A stretch of 42,139 nucleotides of DNA, taken from assembly GCA_008636105.1 (NCBI GenBank), contig VSDH01000017.1, positions 1-42,139 on the forward strand. Direction: 5' to 3'. The notes below the pieces were generated by a model. It did no database searches. It saw nothing but the letters and a program-made list of their open reading frames with translations, and had not been told where the DNA came from. Positions within the stretch are counted from its first letter, which is position 1. Every line of letters begins with the position of its first letter. Position numbers and translations under genes: made by a program. This document shows, piece after piece, positions 23,944 to 33,039 of this stretch. The stretch is from Candidatus Scalindua sediminis. GTDB lineage: Bacteria > Planctomycetota > Brocadiia > Brocadiales > Scalinduaceae.

Positions 23944-24672
23944 GTGGGGCAAAAAAAGTGCATATTTTGTAGAAGCTTGTATATATTGTTTGCTTTCTTA
24001 TTTTTAATTCTAGTTTTTGGAGGTAATAACGCAATGTCAGAAGGACAGACAAAGTTCAATAAAGATTTTTTTGATCAGGTAGAGTCAATTAAGATGAAGG
24101 ATCCACTTGCAGTTGCCTTAGGCGCTATGGACAAGGGTGAACCATTTGTCTATAGATATGAAGATGCAGTAAAAATGGCGGGCCATTCATGTCTTGCAGT
24201 CTCAGGTGCATATAGGTTAACACAGACCGCGCTTAAACATCTTTACGGTGATGAAATTCCAGCAAGGGGAGGTATTAAGGTGACATTTAAGGGTGGTGTA
24301 GAATACAGGGTTAACGGTCCAATATCTCAGGTAGTTACTTTTATCACTGGTGCTGCTGGAGAGAATGGATTTCACGGATTGGGTGGTGGAAGATACAACA
24401 GACACAACCTTTTAAGTTTTGATGAAAACAGCCAACCCCCCGCAACCGCCATATGTTCTGCAATATTTGAACGGATTGATAATGGTAAGTCTGTGGAAGT
24501 TACCTACACAAACAACATGCTCCCGGGTAACCCAAGGATGGCTGATCTGATGCCTCTTGCCGTTAGTGGAACCGGTTCTGATGAAGAGATTAAGGAATTT
24601 GGTAATCTATGGCATGAGAGAGTCAAAATGGTATTGATGGATGATGTAGAAGGTATGTTTGTGGTAAAATAG
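23944..24672 (+). CDS. Exported FmdE-like protein of unknown function
   Basis: 242 residues. Residues 10-30 form a signal peptide or anchor (SLYILFAFLFLILVFGG). The main part resembles the FmdE domain: AGHSCLAVSGAYRLTQTALK (H81, C83) matches GHxC..v..Gyr, followed by a conserved FHGLGGGRYNRHNLLSF and LPGNPRM. FmdE proteins sit near molybdenum enzymes and bind metal, but this branch has no assigned reaction. Two starts are possible: GTG 23944 behind GGAGGG, which includes the export signal, and ATG 24034 behind a very strong GGAGGT nine bases upstream, which gives a cytoplasmic form of 212 residues. I list the longer form. Confidence 0.65.
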   Translation: MGQKKCIFCRSLYILFAFLFLILVFGGNNAMSEGQTKFNKDFFDQVESIKMKDPLAVALGAMDKGEPFVYRYEDAVKMAGHSCLAVSGAYRLTQTALKHLYGDEIPARGGIKVTFKGGVEYRVNGPISQVVTFITGAAGENGFHGLGGGRYNRHNLLSFDENSQPPATAICSAIFERIDNGKSVEVTYTNNMLPGNPRMADLMPLAVSGTGSDEEIKEFGNLWHERVKMVLMDDVEGMFVVK

Positions 24673-24679
24673 GTAGCTC

Positions 24680-24719
24680 AAAAATGTTAAAGCCGAGCTT
24701 ATAGCTCATAACATTTTTT
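24680..24719. terminator. Terminator between the FmdE-like gene and pgsA
   Basis: AAAATGTTA and TAACATTTT form the outer stem and GAGCT/AGCTC an inner stem. It begins eight bases past the FmdE-like stop and ends in a run of six Ts on the plus strand; the As on the other side let it also work for pgsA from the minus strand. Confidence 0.55.
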
Positions 24720-24757
24720 GGTTTTATCGTCTTCTTTGTATACCGGAGAACTATTTA

Positions 24758-25366
24758 TCATGTGGCAAGTAACGTCTTCTTTGCTGAGATGATGTAAAAG
24801 ATACCTGACATGAGCGTTACGATGATGGTAGCCCATATGAATGTGTATACTACGTACTCTGTCCAACCTATATTTCTGAAGTGTGCAAAATATAAAATCA
24901 GGATACAGATAGTCAATGATTGTAGAAACATCTTGGTCTTCCCCCACATATTACTAGCAAACGGAATCCCCTTGGATTCGGAGTAACCCCTTATACTGCT
25001 TACAAAGAACTCTCTGGCTACAATTATTATCACCATCCACGGAGCCATAATATCTTTTGCAATATGTATAAAAATAATAAAACCTCCACAAATAATTACC
25101 TTATCAACAAAAGGGTCTGCAATACGCCCCAGGTCTGTTGACAATCCTTTTTTTCTTGCATAGTATCCATCGAGCCAATCAGTAAGAACTGCAAGGAAAA
25201 AAGTTACAAGGGCCAGATCAAAAAAACGATACGAGAGAAAAACAAAAAAGATAACGGCAAGAAACAACCTTGAAAGAGTTATTCTATTCGGGAGGTTAAA
25301 AGCAGCACTTTTTTTGAAACCTAATCCCTCTGCTTTGACATCTGTTTTATTAATTTGCGTGCTCAT
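24758..25366 (-). CDS. pgsA: CDP-alcohol phosphatidyltransferase (phosphatidylglycerophosphate synthase)
   Basis: Joins CDP-diacylglycerol and glycerol 3-phosphate in the inner membrane, the committed step to phosphatidylglycerol. 202 residues with about five transmembrane helices. The active-site motif DxxDGxxARx8GxxxDxxxD is complete: D63, D66, G67, A70, R71, G80, D84, D88 (DWLDGYYAR...GRIADPFVD). NLPNRITLSRL before it is typical of PgsA. It follows ftsK by 18 bases and is the last gene of the run. The exact alcohol substrate is assigned by overall likeness only. Confidence 0.9.
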   Translation of the reverse strand: MSTQINKTDVKAEGLGFKKSAAFNLPNRITLSRLFLAVIFFVFLSYRFFDLALVTFFLAVLTDWLDGYYARKKGLSTDLGRIADPFVDKVIICGGFIIFIHIAKDIMAPWMVIIIVAREFFVSSIRGYSESKGIPFASNMWGKTKMFLQSLTICILILYFAHFRNIGWTEYVVYTFIWATIIVTLMSGIFYIISAKKTLLAT

Positions 25367-25384
25367 GAATGAATTCTAAATTCT

Positions 25385-27610
25385 TTATTTTTTTTGCGCT
25401 TCCCATTCGTCAAGTGTAACAAATACCTCTCTTGCCTGACTGCCTTTATATTCGCCAATAATTCCATCCTCAGCCATTAAATCTATCAATCTGGCAGCAC
25501 GAGAGTAACCAATCTCCAATCGCCTTTGTAGCAACGAAACCGAGCCACGCTGTGTTTCCAATATAATCTTTACTGCCTCGTCATAAAGTTTGTCCTTCTC
25601 GGCATTTTCCCCTCCAAGCGAACCCTGCCACATCTTTAATTCAGGACTGAATTCTGGAAGTGCTACTTGCTTTAAGTAGCTTACAACCCTTTTTACTTCA
25701 CCTTCACTGACATACGTTCCTTGTACTCTTGTTAGCTTAGAAGTTCCCGGGGGTAGAAAAAGCATATCACCCCGTCCAAGAAGTTTTTCTGCACCATTTT
25801 GATCCAAGATTGTACGTGAATCTACCTTGGAAAAGACGTGAAAGGAAATTCGTGAAGGCAAATTTGATTTGATTAAACCAGTAATAACATCTACAGATGG
25901 TCTTTGGGTAGCAACAATTAGATGAATACCAACAGCCCTGGATTTTTGTGAAAGTCTAATGATTGATGCCTCAACCTCTTTAGAAGCAACCATCATTAAG
26001 TCTGCCAATTCATCCAAAACAATTACCATGTGTGGCAGGAAGAAAGGCACATCGTCAAGGGTTGCGTCTCCCTCAGGATTTAGTCTTCTTCTTTTTTCAG
26101 CATCATCCAATCTATTATATCCAGCTATATTTCTTACGCCGGACCTTGCCAGGAGTGCATAGCGTTCATCCATCTTATTGACTGCCCATTCCAGTATTGC
26201 GGCTGCCCTCTTCATATCCTTAACAACTGGAGTAATCAAATGGGGAACATCCTTGAAAGCGGAGAATTCAACCATTTTTGGGTCTACCAATAATAATTTT
26301 AATTTCTTCGGGTGTTGTAAAAGAAGTATACTCAAAATTATGGAATTGAGACATACAGACTTTCCGGAGCCAGTCGTACCGGCAACCAATAAATGCGGCA
26401 TATCTGCAAGGTCTGCTATCAAAGGGTATCCAGCAATATTTTTACCCAATAATAATGGTATCGTCTGTTTTTGAAGATCTTTATCTGCTGCCTCAAATAT
26501 TTCACGCAGCTGTACAGGTTTTCTATGGATATTTGGCACTTCGATTCCTATGGTAGATTTCCCCTGTATAGGAGCTACTATGCGTACACTTTGAGCTTTA
26601 AGTGCAATTGCAATATCATCAGAAAGTGATGCTATCTTCCCCACTTTGGTACCCGGGGCTAGTTCCAGTTCATACATAGTCACCGAAGGGCCCTTTTCTA
26701 TGCCTACTACCTCTGCAATTATATTAAACTGTTTTAATGTCTTCTTCAATATGTTGGCCTTTTCCATAACATGTTCATCACTGTCAAATTTATGTTTTTT
26801 AAGCTCATCTAATAATGAGATTGGAGGAAGTGTGTAATCCTGATCCTTGAAGAAGTTAAATATATCCTTTCTGAAGATTGTAATTTTCTTTTTAGGCTTT
26901 GTCTTTACATCTGTCGATAATACATCCACAGTAGTAACATTTTCCTCTATTTCTTTAGCAGATTTTTCTGGTGCATCAGTTTCTTCTACTATGTCCCAAT
27001 CCCTGTTAGATAGACTATAATCACAAGTCTCTCCCATGTAATCACTTGCTAAAGGTCGAGGAACAAATATTCCCTGAATCTTCTTTAGTACCCAATTTAG
27101 GGGAACCTCTAAACTTATATTAGAGATAAGCATTATAGATATGAGAAAGCCTAGAGACAATAATATACAAGTGCCCGGGATACCAAGATATTCTGTAAGT
27201 CTAGCAGCTGCTATCATTCCAATAATACCACTCGTTTCAGGTGGTAGCTTAAATACGCCTGTTACAACACTACTAAATATGCCAAGTAGTGGAGCAATGG
27301 AGACAATAAGCAATATCCCGCCAAGTATCTTTACCCACAAAATTTCTACTTTCTTTCTTAAAAACAGTAAAAACCCTAAAGCTCCTATCAATAATGCAAA
27401 AACATATGACGTTGCTCCTATGCCGGATATCAAATAACCTGAAACTCCAGCACCTATCTTGCCACAATAATTTTGTACAGATTTGTTTACGGGATAATTT
27501 GCAAACGGAGGATCATTTGGTGAAAAAGAAGCGATGCTTATCAGAATAAATACCGCAATTGTTAAGATAACCATTGCGTATACTGAATGAAAAACCCTGG
27601 TTCTTTCCAT
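25385..27610 (-). CDS. ftsK: DNA translocase FtsK/SpoIIIE
   Basis: A septum-bound motor that moves chromosome ends at division; 741 residues. Residues 10-170 carry about four to five transmembrane helices; 190-260 is a short linker (E. coli FtsK has a far longer one). The alpha domain starts near 265. Walker A is GTTGSGKS (411-418), Walker B HMVIVLDELADLMM, and VATQRPSVDVITGLIK follows. The C-terminal gamma winged helix (GSVSLLQRRLEIGYSRAARLID) reads the KOPS-type DNA signal. It lies between dut and pgsA on the minus strand. Confidence 0.95.
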   Translation of the reverse strand: MERTRVFHSVYAMVILTIAVFILISIASFSPNDPPFANYPVNKSVQNYCGKIGAGVSGYLISGIGATSYVFALLIGALGFLLFLRKKVEILWVKILGGILLIVSIAPLLGIFSSVVTGVFKLPPETSGIIGMIAAARLTEYLGIPGTCILLSLGFLISIMLISNISLEVPLNWVLKKIQGIFVPRPLASDYMGETCDYSLSNRDWDIVEETDAPEKSAKEIEENVTTVDVLSTDVKTKPKKKITIFRKDIFNFFKDQDYTLPPISLLDELKKHKFDSDEHVMEKANILKKTLKQFNIIAEVVGIEKGPSVTMYELELAPGTKVGKIASLSDDIAIALKAQSVRIVAPIQGKSTIGIEVPNIHRKPVQLREIFEAADKDLQKQTIPLLLGKNIAGYPLIADLADMPHLLVAGTTGSGKSVCLNSIILSILLLQHPKKLKLLLVDPKMVEFSAFKDVPHLITPVVKDMKRAAAILEWAVNKMDERYALLARSGVRNIAGYNRLDDAEKRRRLNPEGDATLDDVPFFLPHMVIVLDELADLMMVASKEVEASIIRLSQKSRAVGIHLIVATQRPSVDVITGLIKSNLPSRISFHVFSKVDSRTILDQNGAEKLLGRGDMLFLPPGTSKLTRVQGTYVSEGEVKRVVSYLKQVALPEFSPELKMWQGSLGGENAEKDKLYDEAVKIILETQRGSVSLLQRRLEIGYSRAARLIDLMAEDGIIGEYKGSQAREVFVTLDEWEAQKK

Positions 27611-27724
27611 AAATAAATTTCTATCTCTATTGTTTAAATCTTGTTAGCCATTTCCAGATCTGTCTATCTACTTGTTTTGAACTTCTATGTCAGGCGGTTT
27701 CATGTCATTAGTATTACTCATACA

Positions 27725-28174
27725 CTAATGCCCCGTATGCCCAAACCCCCCTTCTCCTCTATAGGTTTCTTCCAGCTCCACCACTTCTTCTAACTCTGCA
27801 CGAACAACGGGCTGCACTACTAGTTGTGCGATTCGCATGCCTCGTTCGATCGTAAATCTGTTAGAACCCTGATTGCATAAAATAATACCTATTTCGCCTC
27901 TGTAATCGCTGTCAATAGTTCCAGGCGAGTTAACGAGCGTTATACCATATTTTAATGCCAATCCACTTCTTGGACGAACCTGTGCCTCATACCCAAATGG
28001 CAGGGCTATAAAGATCCCTGTAGGAATCAATTTGATTTCGTTTTTTTCCAGAACTGTTTGACTATCAACTGCTGCGAACAGATCCATACCGCTTGCCGCT
28101 TGACTCATATATTTTGGTAATGGTAGATCTTCGCAACCTTTTTTCTTTTTTACTCTTAATTTTATTTTCTGCAT
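27725..28174 (-). CDS. dut: Deoxyuridine 5'-triphosphate nucleotidohydrolase
   Basis: Cleaves dUTP to dUMP, keeping uracil out of DNA and feeding ThyX. 149 residues, a trimeric dUTPase. Motifs in order: [42 protein letters not shown], and the C-terminal loop [11 protein letters not shown] that closes over the nucleotide. Its start lies 110 bases inside the upstream coaC frame. Confidence 0.95.
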   Translation of the reverse strand: MQKIKLRVKKKKGCEDLPLPKYMSQAASGMDLFAAVDSQTVLEKNEIKLIPTGIFIALPFGYEAQVRPRSGLALKYGITLVNSPGTIDSDYRGEIGIILCNQGSNRFTIERGMRIAQLVVQPVVRAELEEVVELEETYRGEGGFGHTGH

Positions 28175-28751
28175 TAATGCCTTTAACTAACAAGTCAACC
28201 TTTCGCTTGGAAGTATTTTCAAGCTCACCAATTATCAATTGAATTATCAATTCCACGTCAGCCATACGGCCAATACCTATTCTACCTGAAGCCAATCTAC
28301 CCTTTTCTGGCCCTACAAATTTATATCCAACATCTTGAAGTATCTTTATATTCTTCTGCATAATCGAATTTAAGTACATTCTATCGTCCATAGCCGGGGC
28401 TATTAACAGAGGTGCGTCTATGGCCATGACGGTACTGGTTAACGCATCGTCTGCTATGCCTGATGCTAATTTACCAATAATATTAGCAGTAGCGGGTGCA
28501 ATTACAATTATGTCTGCCTTATCAGCCAGGGAAATATGTTGTGGGTCATACGTACCATCTTCAATGAAAATGTCTGTTATGACTTCATTCTGTGAAAGAG
28601 TTCTAAAAGTTAATGGATTAATGAAATTTTGCGCGGATTTTGTCATTATTACGGTAATGTCAAAACCCTGACTTTTTAGTCTTGAAACAATCTCTGCAGC
28701 TTTAAATGCAGCGATACTCCCGGTAACACCAAATATGATATTCTTGGTCAT
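28065..28751 (-). CDS. coaC: Phosphopantothenoylcysteine decarboxylase (CoaC), standalone flavoprotein
   Basis: A coenzyme A synthesis step: FMN-dependent decarboxylation of phosphopantothenoylcysteine. The HFCD flavoprotein core fills residues 1-185: [35 protein letters not shown], and the substrate motif APAMDDRMY (PAMNxxMw in the family; here Asn is Asp). The CoaB synthetase half that is usually fused is absent. The last 35 or so residues ([12 protein letters not shown]...) are basic, unlike the family, and are read out of frame over the first 110 bases of dut; a lost stop or frameshift is likely. The ATG has GAGAGG upstream. Confidence 0.82.
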   Translation of the reverse strand: MTKNIIFGVTGSIAAFKAAEIVSRLKSQGFDITVIMTKSAQNFINPLTFRTLSQNEVITDIFIEDGTYDPQHISLADKADIIVIAPATANIIGKLASGIADDALTSTVMAIDAPLLIAPAMDDRMYLNSIMQKNIKILQDVGYKFVGPEKGRLASGRIGIGRMADVELIIQLIIGELENTSKRKVDLLVKGINAENKIKSKKEKRLRRSTITKIYESSGKRYGSVRSS

Positions 28752-28769
28752 TTCAGTTTCAACCTCTCG

Positions 28770-29348
28770 TCAGGATAGGTTTAAAATCCCCCTGATCTTC
28801 TTTACAGTATCATCTAATTGATCGTTAACAACGCAAAAATCGTAATGCTTGCTATACTTTAATTCTTCATTTGCCAGCTCAAGCCTCTTGTGAATGTCGA
28901 CGTCGCTATCCGTAAGTCTTTCCCTTAACCTTTGTCGTAAAGTTTCGTCGTCAGGTGGCATTATGAATATTGAGGTTACTTCAGGTATTTTTTTCATAAT
29001 CTGTAACGCCCCCATAACGTCAATGGCGAGTATGAAGATCTTGCCATTCTCTATAGCCTCTTTAATAGGTTCGATAGGAGTTCCGTACAGTGAGCCACAA
29101 TATTCAGCATGCTCAGCTAATTTATTTTCATTAATAAGTTTTTCAAATTCACTTTTTTCTATGAAATGATAATCAATGCCTTCTTTTTCACCCTCTCTAC
29201 GTCCTCTCGTGGTATAGGAAATTGATCTCCTTATTCTAGAATTTTCCATCAATTGTTTACAGATTGTTGTTTTTCCACTTCCCGATGGCCCTGATATTAT
29301 TACTAATCGCCCCTTTTTATTTTCGCCTTGCCCTATTTTACTGCTCAC
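28770..29348 (-). CDS. gmk: Guanylate kinase
   Basis: Phosphorylates GMP to GDP. The P-loop is SGPSGSGKTT, followed by SISYTTRGRREGEKEGIDYHF (GMP-binding Ser, Arg and Tyr) and IFILAIDVMGALQI. I prefer GTG 29348, giving 192 residues and beginning SSKIGQGENKKGRLVIISGP; a TTG at 29387, touching the yicC stop, would add 13 residues. Neither has a strong ribosome site, so coupling to yicC is likely. The pair yicC-gmk is a widespread one. Confidence 0.92.
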   Translation of the reverse strand: MSSKIGQGENKKGRLVIISGPSGSGKTTICKQLMENSRIRRSISYTTRGRREGEKEGIDYHFIEKSEFEKLINENKLAEHAEYCGSLYGTPIEPIKEAIENGKIFILAIDVMGALQIMKKIPEVTSIFIMPPDDETLRQRLRERLTDSDVDIHKRLELANEELKYSKHYDFCVVNDQLDDTVKKIRGILNLS

Positions 29349-29387
29349 GAACAATACCACGTACAATTTAGAATTTAATAAAGTCAA

Positions 29388-30278
29388 TTATTCAACATTA
29401 AATACCTGCTCCTTTATCCGTTCAATTTCAGTTTTTACTTCAATTACATCTTTGATTATGTCCGCATTATTTGCTTTGGCTGCAATCGTATTAGCCTCGC
29501 GGAACATTTCTTGTACTATAAATTCAAGTTTTCTCCCTGTAGGTTCTTCATTTTCCATTACATCGTTAAGTAATAAAAGATGACTCCTGAGCCTTCCTAA
29601 CTCCTCAGAAATATCGCATCTGTCAGCAAAGATAGCAACCTCCCTGTATAAATCATTTTTTTCGATCTTTATTTCTGTCCCCTCTAACAGGGAAGATATT
29701 CTCTCTTGAATGCGGTCTCGATATTCCGGTACTGCATTGGCAGACTTAGTTTCTATTTTATCCAGTAATAAGGAAATACGTTTTTTCCATTTTTCAATTT
29801 CCAATTGGAGATTCCTACCTTCAACTTCTTTCATATGCTTCAAATCTTCGATAGCAAGTTTAATAGATTTTTCCAATTCTAACCATAAATCTTCTGTTAC
29901 CTTACCATTCCCAACATCTTTTTTAAATTCCAATACACCAGGAAGAGAAATAAGTTTTTCCAGCGAGATGTCCTGTTCAGATGATATTTCTTCCCGCGCC
30001 TCACATATTGAACTATAATATTCCCTTAAGACATCTTTATTAATAAAGCATTTTGGTTCCTGCTCAGACGTTTTATACTCTAAGGTTAGATTTATAGTTC
30101 CACGAAGCATTTCTTTTCTTATGAGTTTCCCAATTCTTTCCTCGAAGTCTGTTAAAGATTCAGGTATCTTGGTGTTAATCTTTAAGTATTTATTATTTAA
30201 CGAACGTATTTCGACCAGAATCATCTTTTCTTCATCTTTTAACTCTGCTCGCCCAAAACCAGTCATACTCTTAATCAT
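29388..30278 (-). CDS. yicC: YicC/YloC-family endoribonuclease
   Basis: 296 residues, full length. It starts with the family hallmark MIKSMTGFGRAE and ends with the DUF1732 domain (GRKLEFIVQEMFREANTIAAKANNADI, shown here only by its parts EFIVQEMFREANT and KANNADI). YicC proteins are recently shown RNases that affect small-RNA turnover. It lies directly before gmk, as in most bacteria. Cytoplasmic. Confidence 0.95.
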   Translation of the reverse strand: MIKSMTGFGRAELKDEEKMILVEIRSLNNKYLKINTKIPESLTDFEERIGKLIRKEMLRGTINLTLEYKTSEQEPKCFINKDVLREYYSSICEAREEISSEQDISLEKLISLPGVLEFKKDVGNGKVTEDLWLELEKSIKLAIEDLKHMKEVEGRNLQLEIEKWKKRISLLLDKIETKSANAVPEYRDRIQERISSLLEGTEIKIEKNDLYREVAIFADRCDISEELGRLRSHLLLLNDVMENEEPTGRKLEFIVQEMFREANTIAAKANNADIIKDVIEVKTEIERIKEQVFNVE

Positions 30279-30350
30279 GTCAGATCATTGTGTTGAACTT
30301 ATATTTAAGATTTTTTAATTTTATTTACTATTGCTTTCTTCTTCAACCTT

Positions 30351-30830
30351 TTATTCGTGCTCTTTTTCTTTATCTTCTTGTTTTTCATCATTAACATCGA
30401 TTGCCTTCATGCCCATGGATTGTTCTTCCACCGTGATCTCTTTCGTAGTTTGTGAGGGTTCATGGGCAGCATGCTCATGTGCAGTTTCCCGAAATGTCAT
30501 TGGGGCTTCGTTTCCTATAGTTCCTGTACCATGAATTGATGTTAATGTTAATTTTGTCAACAAGATTGTAGTAAAAATGAAGGAAGCTCCCATAAGGTAA
30601 GTAAATTTGGTCAAAACACTACTTGTTTTTGTCCCCAATGCAGATTGGTCTGATAATCCACCAATTGCCGCTAAGCCACCACCTCTTCCCGCTTGCATCA
30701 ACACAGTGCCAATCAAGACAACGCAAAATAATATCAGCAACGGCTTCAAAACTGCTGACCACTGAAGTGTATAAAACATGGTAAGTAAACCAAAAATAAT
30801 TACAATTGCAGTAATCCATTTCAAATTCAT
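30351..30830 (-). CDS. secG: Protein translocase subunit SecG with long acidic/His tail
   Basis: The third core subunit of the SecYEG channel. Residues 3-24 and 30-48 and 73-95 are hydrophobic; the SecG signature LMQAGRGGGLAAIGG...ALGTKTSSVLTKFTY is intact (residues 45-80). The C-terminal 55 residues are an extra hydrophilic tail rich in His and Glu (TAHEHAAHEP...EKQEDKEKEHE) not found in E. coli SecG. AAGAGG precedes the ATG. It follows tpiA, a common pairing. Confidence 0.92.
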   Translation of the reverse strand: MNLKWITAIVIIFGLLTMFYTLQWSAVLKPLLILFCVVLIGTVLMQAGRGGGLAAIGGLSDQSALGTKTSSVLTKFTYLMGASFIFTTILLTKLTLTSIHGTGTIGNEAPMTFRETAHEHAAHEPSQTTKEITVEEQSMGMKAIDVNDEKQEDKEKEHE

Positions 30831-30896
30831 AAAAATTTGCCTCTTGTAAAATAGTTAATATAGTTTTCCCAGAAGATTAAACCGCCTGATAATATC

Positions 30897-31670
30897 TTAA
30901 GTATATGACAACTTGGCTGCATCCGAAACTATCTCTAAAAAAGATTCTGAATCTAAGCTGGCCCCCCCAACGAGGGCACCATCAATTCCAGACTGACTTA
31001 AAAGTTCTTTTGCATTTCTTGAATTTACACTTCCACCGTATTGTATTCTTATGCTCTGAGCCACATCATCTCCGTATCTATTTTCAACCGTCTTTCTAAT
31101 GAAAGAGTGTACTTCATTAGCCTGTTTTGGTGTTGCCGTTTTCCCCGTACCTATTGCCCAGACAGGTTCGTAAGCGATTGTTAATCTTCTTACTTGTTCG
31201 GATGTTAAACCATTTAAACCCTCAGACAATTGTAAGCCAACAACCGCCTCAGTTTTCCCTGATTCTCTTTCATCCAACTTTTCACCAACACATAATATCG
31301 GGTTTAATTCGTACGATAATGCAGTTTTTATCTTTGAATTTATCATCGAATTCGTTTCTTGAAAAATTGTTCTTCTTTCAGAATGACCAATTATTACATG
31401 TGTGCAACCAATATCCTTAAGCATTGCACCCGAGACCTCTCCTGTAAAAGCCCCACTCTTTTCTAGATACATATTTTGAGCACCAATATAAATCCTGCTA
31501 TCTTGAAGTATTTCATATATGTCTCTTAAATAAATGAAGGAAGGACATACTCCTACATCCACAACATTGTTTAAATTCGCCATTCCATGGCGCAATTTAT
31601 TTGCTAAAATTTTAGCTTCATCCAAAGTCAGGTTCATTTTCCAGTTACCAACTATAAAGAGCTTCTTCAT
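30897..31670 (-). CDS. tpiA: Triosephosphate isomerase
   Basis: Interconverts dihydroxyacetone phosphate and glyceraldehyde 3-phosphate in glycolysis and gluconeogenesis. 257 residues, normal. Catalytic features: N-K in GNWKMN (residues 7-12), His in IIGHSERR, and the Glu of AYEPVWAIGTGKTA, which is also the mobile loop. The phosphate-binding end is GGSVN...GALVGGASL. It overlaps pheA by four bases. Confidence 0.97.
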   Translation of the reverse strand: MKKLFIVGNWKMNLTLDEAKILANKLRHGMANLNNVVDVGVCPSFIYLRDIYEILQDSRIYIGAQNMYLEKSGAFTGEVSGAMLKDIGCTHVIIGHSERRTIFQETNSMINSKIKTALSYELNPILCVGEKLDERESGKTEAVVGLQLSEGLNGLTSEQVRRLTIAYEPVWAIGTGKTATPKQANEVHSFIRKTVENRYGDDVAQSIRIQYGGSVNSRNAKELLSQSGIDGALVGGASLDSESFLEIVSDAAKLSYT

Positions 31671-32755
31671 CCCGTTGCGTCACCTGCAGGAAATGAACCA
31701 ATTATATTCAGATCAATACAAGTTTTTCTAACATCCTCTAGTGCATTTTTCACATTTTCATCAGATGCATGACCAGCGAAATCAATATAAAAGCAATAAT
31801 CCCAGGCCTTTTTTCTTGTAGGTAATGGTTCTATATCTGTTAAGTTTATCTTGTGCTTCTTAAATGGTTCTAGAATCATATATAATGTCCCCACTTCGTT
31901 TTTAACATAACACAGAACTGCTGTCTTATCGTGACCGGTGGGAGGAGAGAACTCGCGACTTAAGACGAAAAACCTTGTGATGTTATTTGGATTGTCTTCA
32001 ATATTATGCCGAAGTATATTTATCCCATATATCTTAGCTACTTCTGAGTGGGCAATGGCAGCGGAATCCTTTTCTTTTGCTGCAATAATTGCTGCTTCTG
32101 TAGTACTCCCAACATCCAGGAGGTCGACCTTTTCAAAATTATTTGCTAACCATAACTTACATTGTGAAAAAACCTGTGGTTTTGAGTATATTTTCTTTAC
32201 CTTATCTATTTTGCAATTTGCCAACAGGTTGTGACGAATAGGCATTATAATCTCTGCACAAGCCTTCACATCATACTCAATGAACATACTCAATGTTTCC
32301 CTAATACCCCCTTCTGTTGTGTTTTCTACTGGAACTACACCGTAGTCCGTTCGTTCATTTGTTACTTCTCTAAAAACAGCATCAATACCGTTTAATGGTA
32401 GATATTCAACAGAAGCGCCAAATTTGTTCCGCGCAGCAAAATAGCTGAAGGTACCTTCAGGTCCTAGATATGATACCTTTGTAGATTTCTCAAGAACTAG
32501 AGAACCTGCCATCAGCTCTCTATATATCTCCATCAGGCATTTATTGCTTAAAGGGCCTTTGTTATTGGCTGTAATTCTTTCATATACTTGCTTTTCTCTA
32601 TCAGGGGCATACACTTGAGCATTGGTACGTTTTTTGATTGCACCTATTTCCTTAACGACAGTTGCTCTTTCATTGAGAAGTTCCACAATTTTCATATCTA
32701 AAATATCAATTTTCCCCCTCAGTTTTTCTAGACCCATAAGGAATCTTTTATCCAA
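31667..32755 (-). CDS. pheA: Bifunctional chorismate mutase/prephenate dehydratase
   Basis: Converts chorismate to prephenate and on to phenylpyruvate for phenylalanine. 362 residues. AroQ-type mutase at residues 1-90 (LRGKIDILDMKIVELLNERA), dehydratase at about 95-275 (YLGPEGTFSYFAA; NNITRFFVLSRE), ACT domain at about 285-355. In the ACT domain the two Phe-binding motifs of E. coli PheA are changed: GALV reads GTLY and ESRP reads EPLP, so allosteric control by phenylalanine may differ. The frame opens at TTG 32755; ATG 32734 is an alternative. Neither has a clear ribosome site. Confidence 0.93.
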   Translation of the reverse strand: MDKRFLMGLEKLRGKIDILDMKIVELLNERATVVKEIGAIKKRTNAQVYAPDREKQVYERITANNKGPLSNKCLMEIYRELMAGSLVLEKSTKVSYLGPEGTFSYFAARNKFGASVEYLPLNGIDAVFREVTNERTDYGVVPVENTTEGGIRETLSMFIEYDVKACAEIIMPIRHNLLANCKIDKVKKIYSKPQVFSQCKLWLANNFEKVDLLDVGSTTEAAIIAAKEKDSAAIAHSEVAKIYGINILRHNIEDNPNNITRFFVLSREFSPPTGHDKTAVLCYVKNEVGTLYMILEPFKKHKINLTDIEPLPTRKKAWDYCFYIDFAGHASDENVKNALEDVRKTCIDLNIIGSFPAGDATG

Positions 32756-32983
32756 AAACGCACATAAACGTATATAATTTCAGTACCTTATAGAATTTCA
32801 GTAGCTTTAAAAAATATAACAGAACATGCATATACTGTCAACAAAATAACAAGTTGAAAAGCACGTTGTTTTTTGAATGTTTTTAGAGATCAAGCCACTC
32901 GATGTAAAAGGTCCTAAATCCCACCTTGCATTAAGATGTTGAATAACAATCGCATGGAACTAATTTAAGTCAATTTTTTTTAT

Positions 32984-33011
32984 TTGACTGTTAGAAAAAA
33001 CAAGATAAAAT
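32984..33011 (+). promoter_or_regulatory. Promoter of the NYN-rnc operon
   Basis: TTGACT (32984-32989), 16 bases, then TAAAAT (33006-33011). The start of transcription would be near 33018. An ATG at 33010 overlaps the -10 box and so cannot be the translation start; this supports ATG 33040. Confidence 0.55.
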
Positions 33012-33039
33012 GAGACTATGCCAACACTGGGAGGAAAAT

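Noticed and set aside
33010..33039. Earlier ATG for the NYN protein
   Set aside because: It overlaps the -10 box of the promoter; ATG 33040 has a clear GGGAGG.
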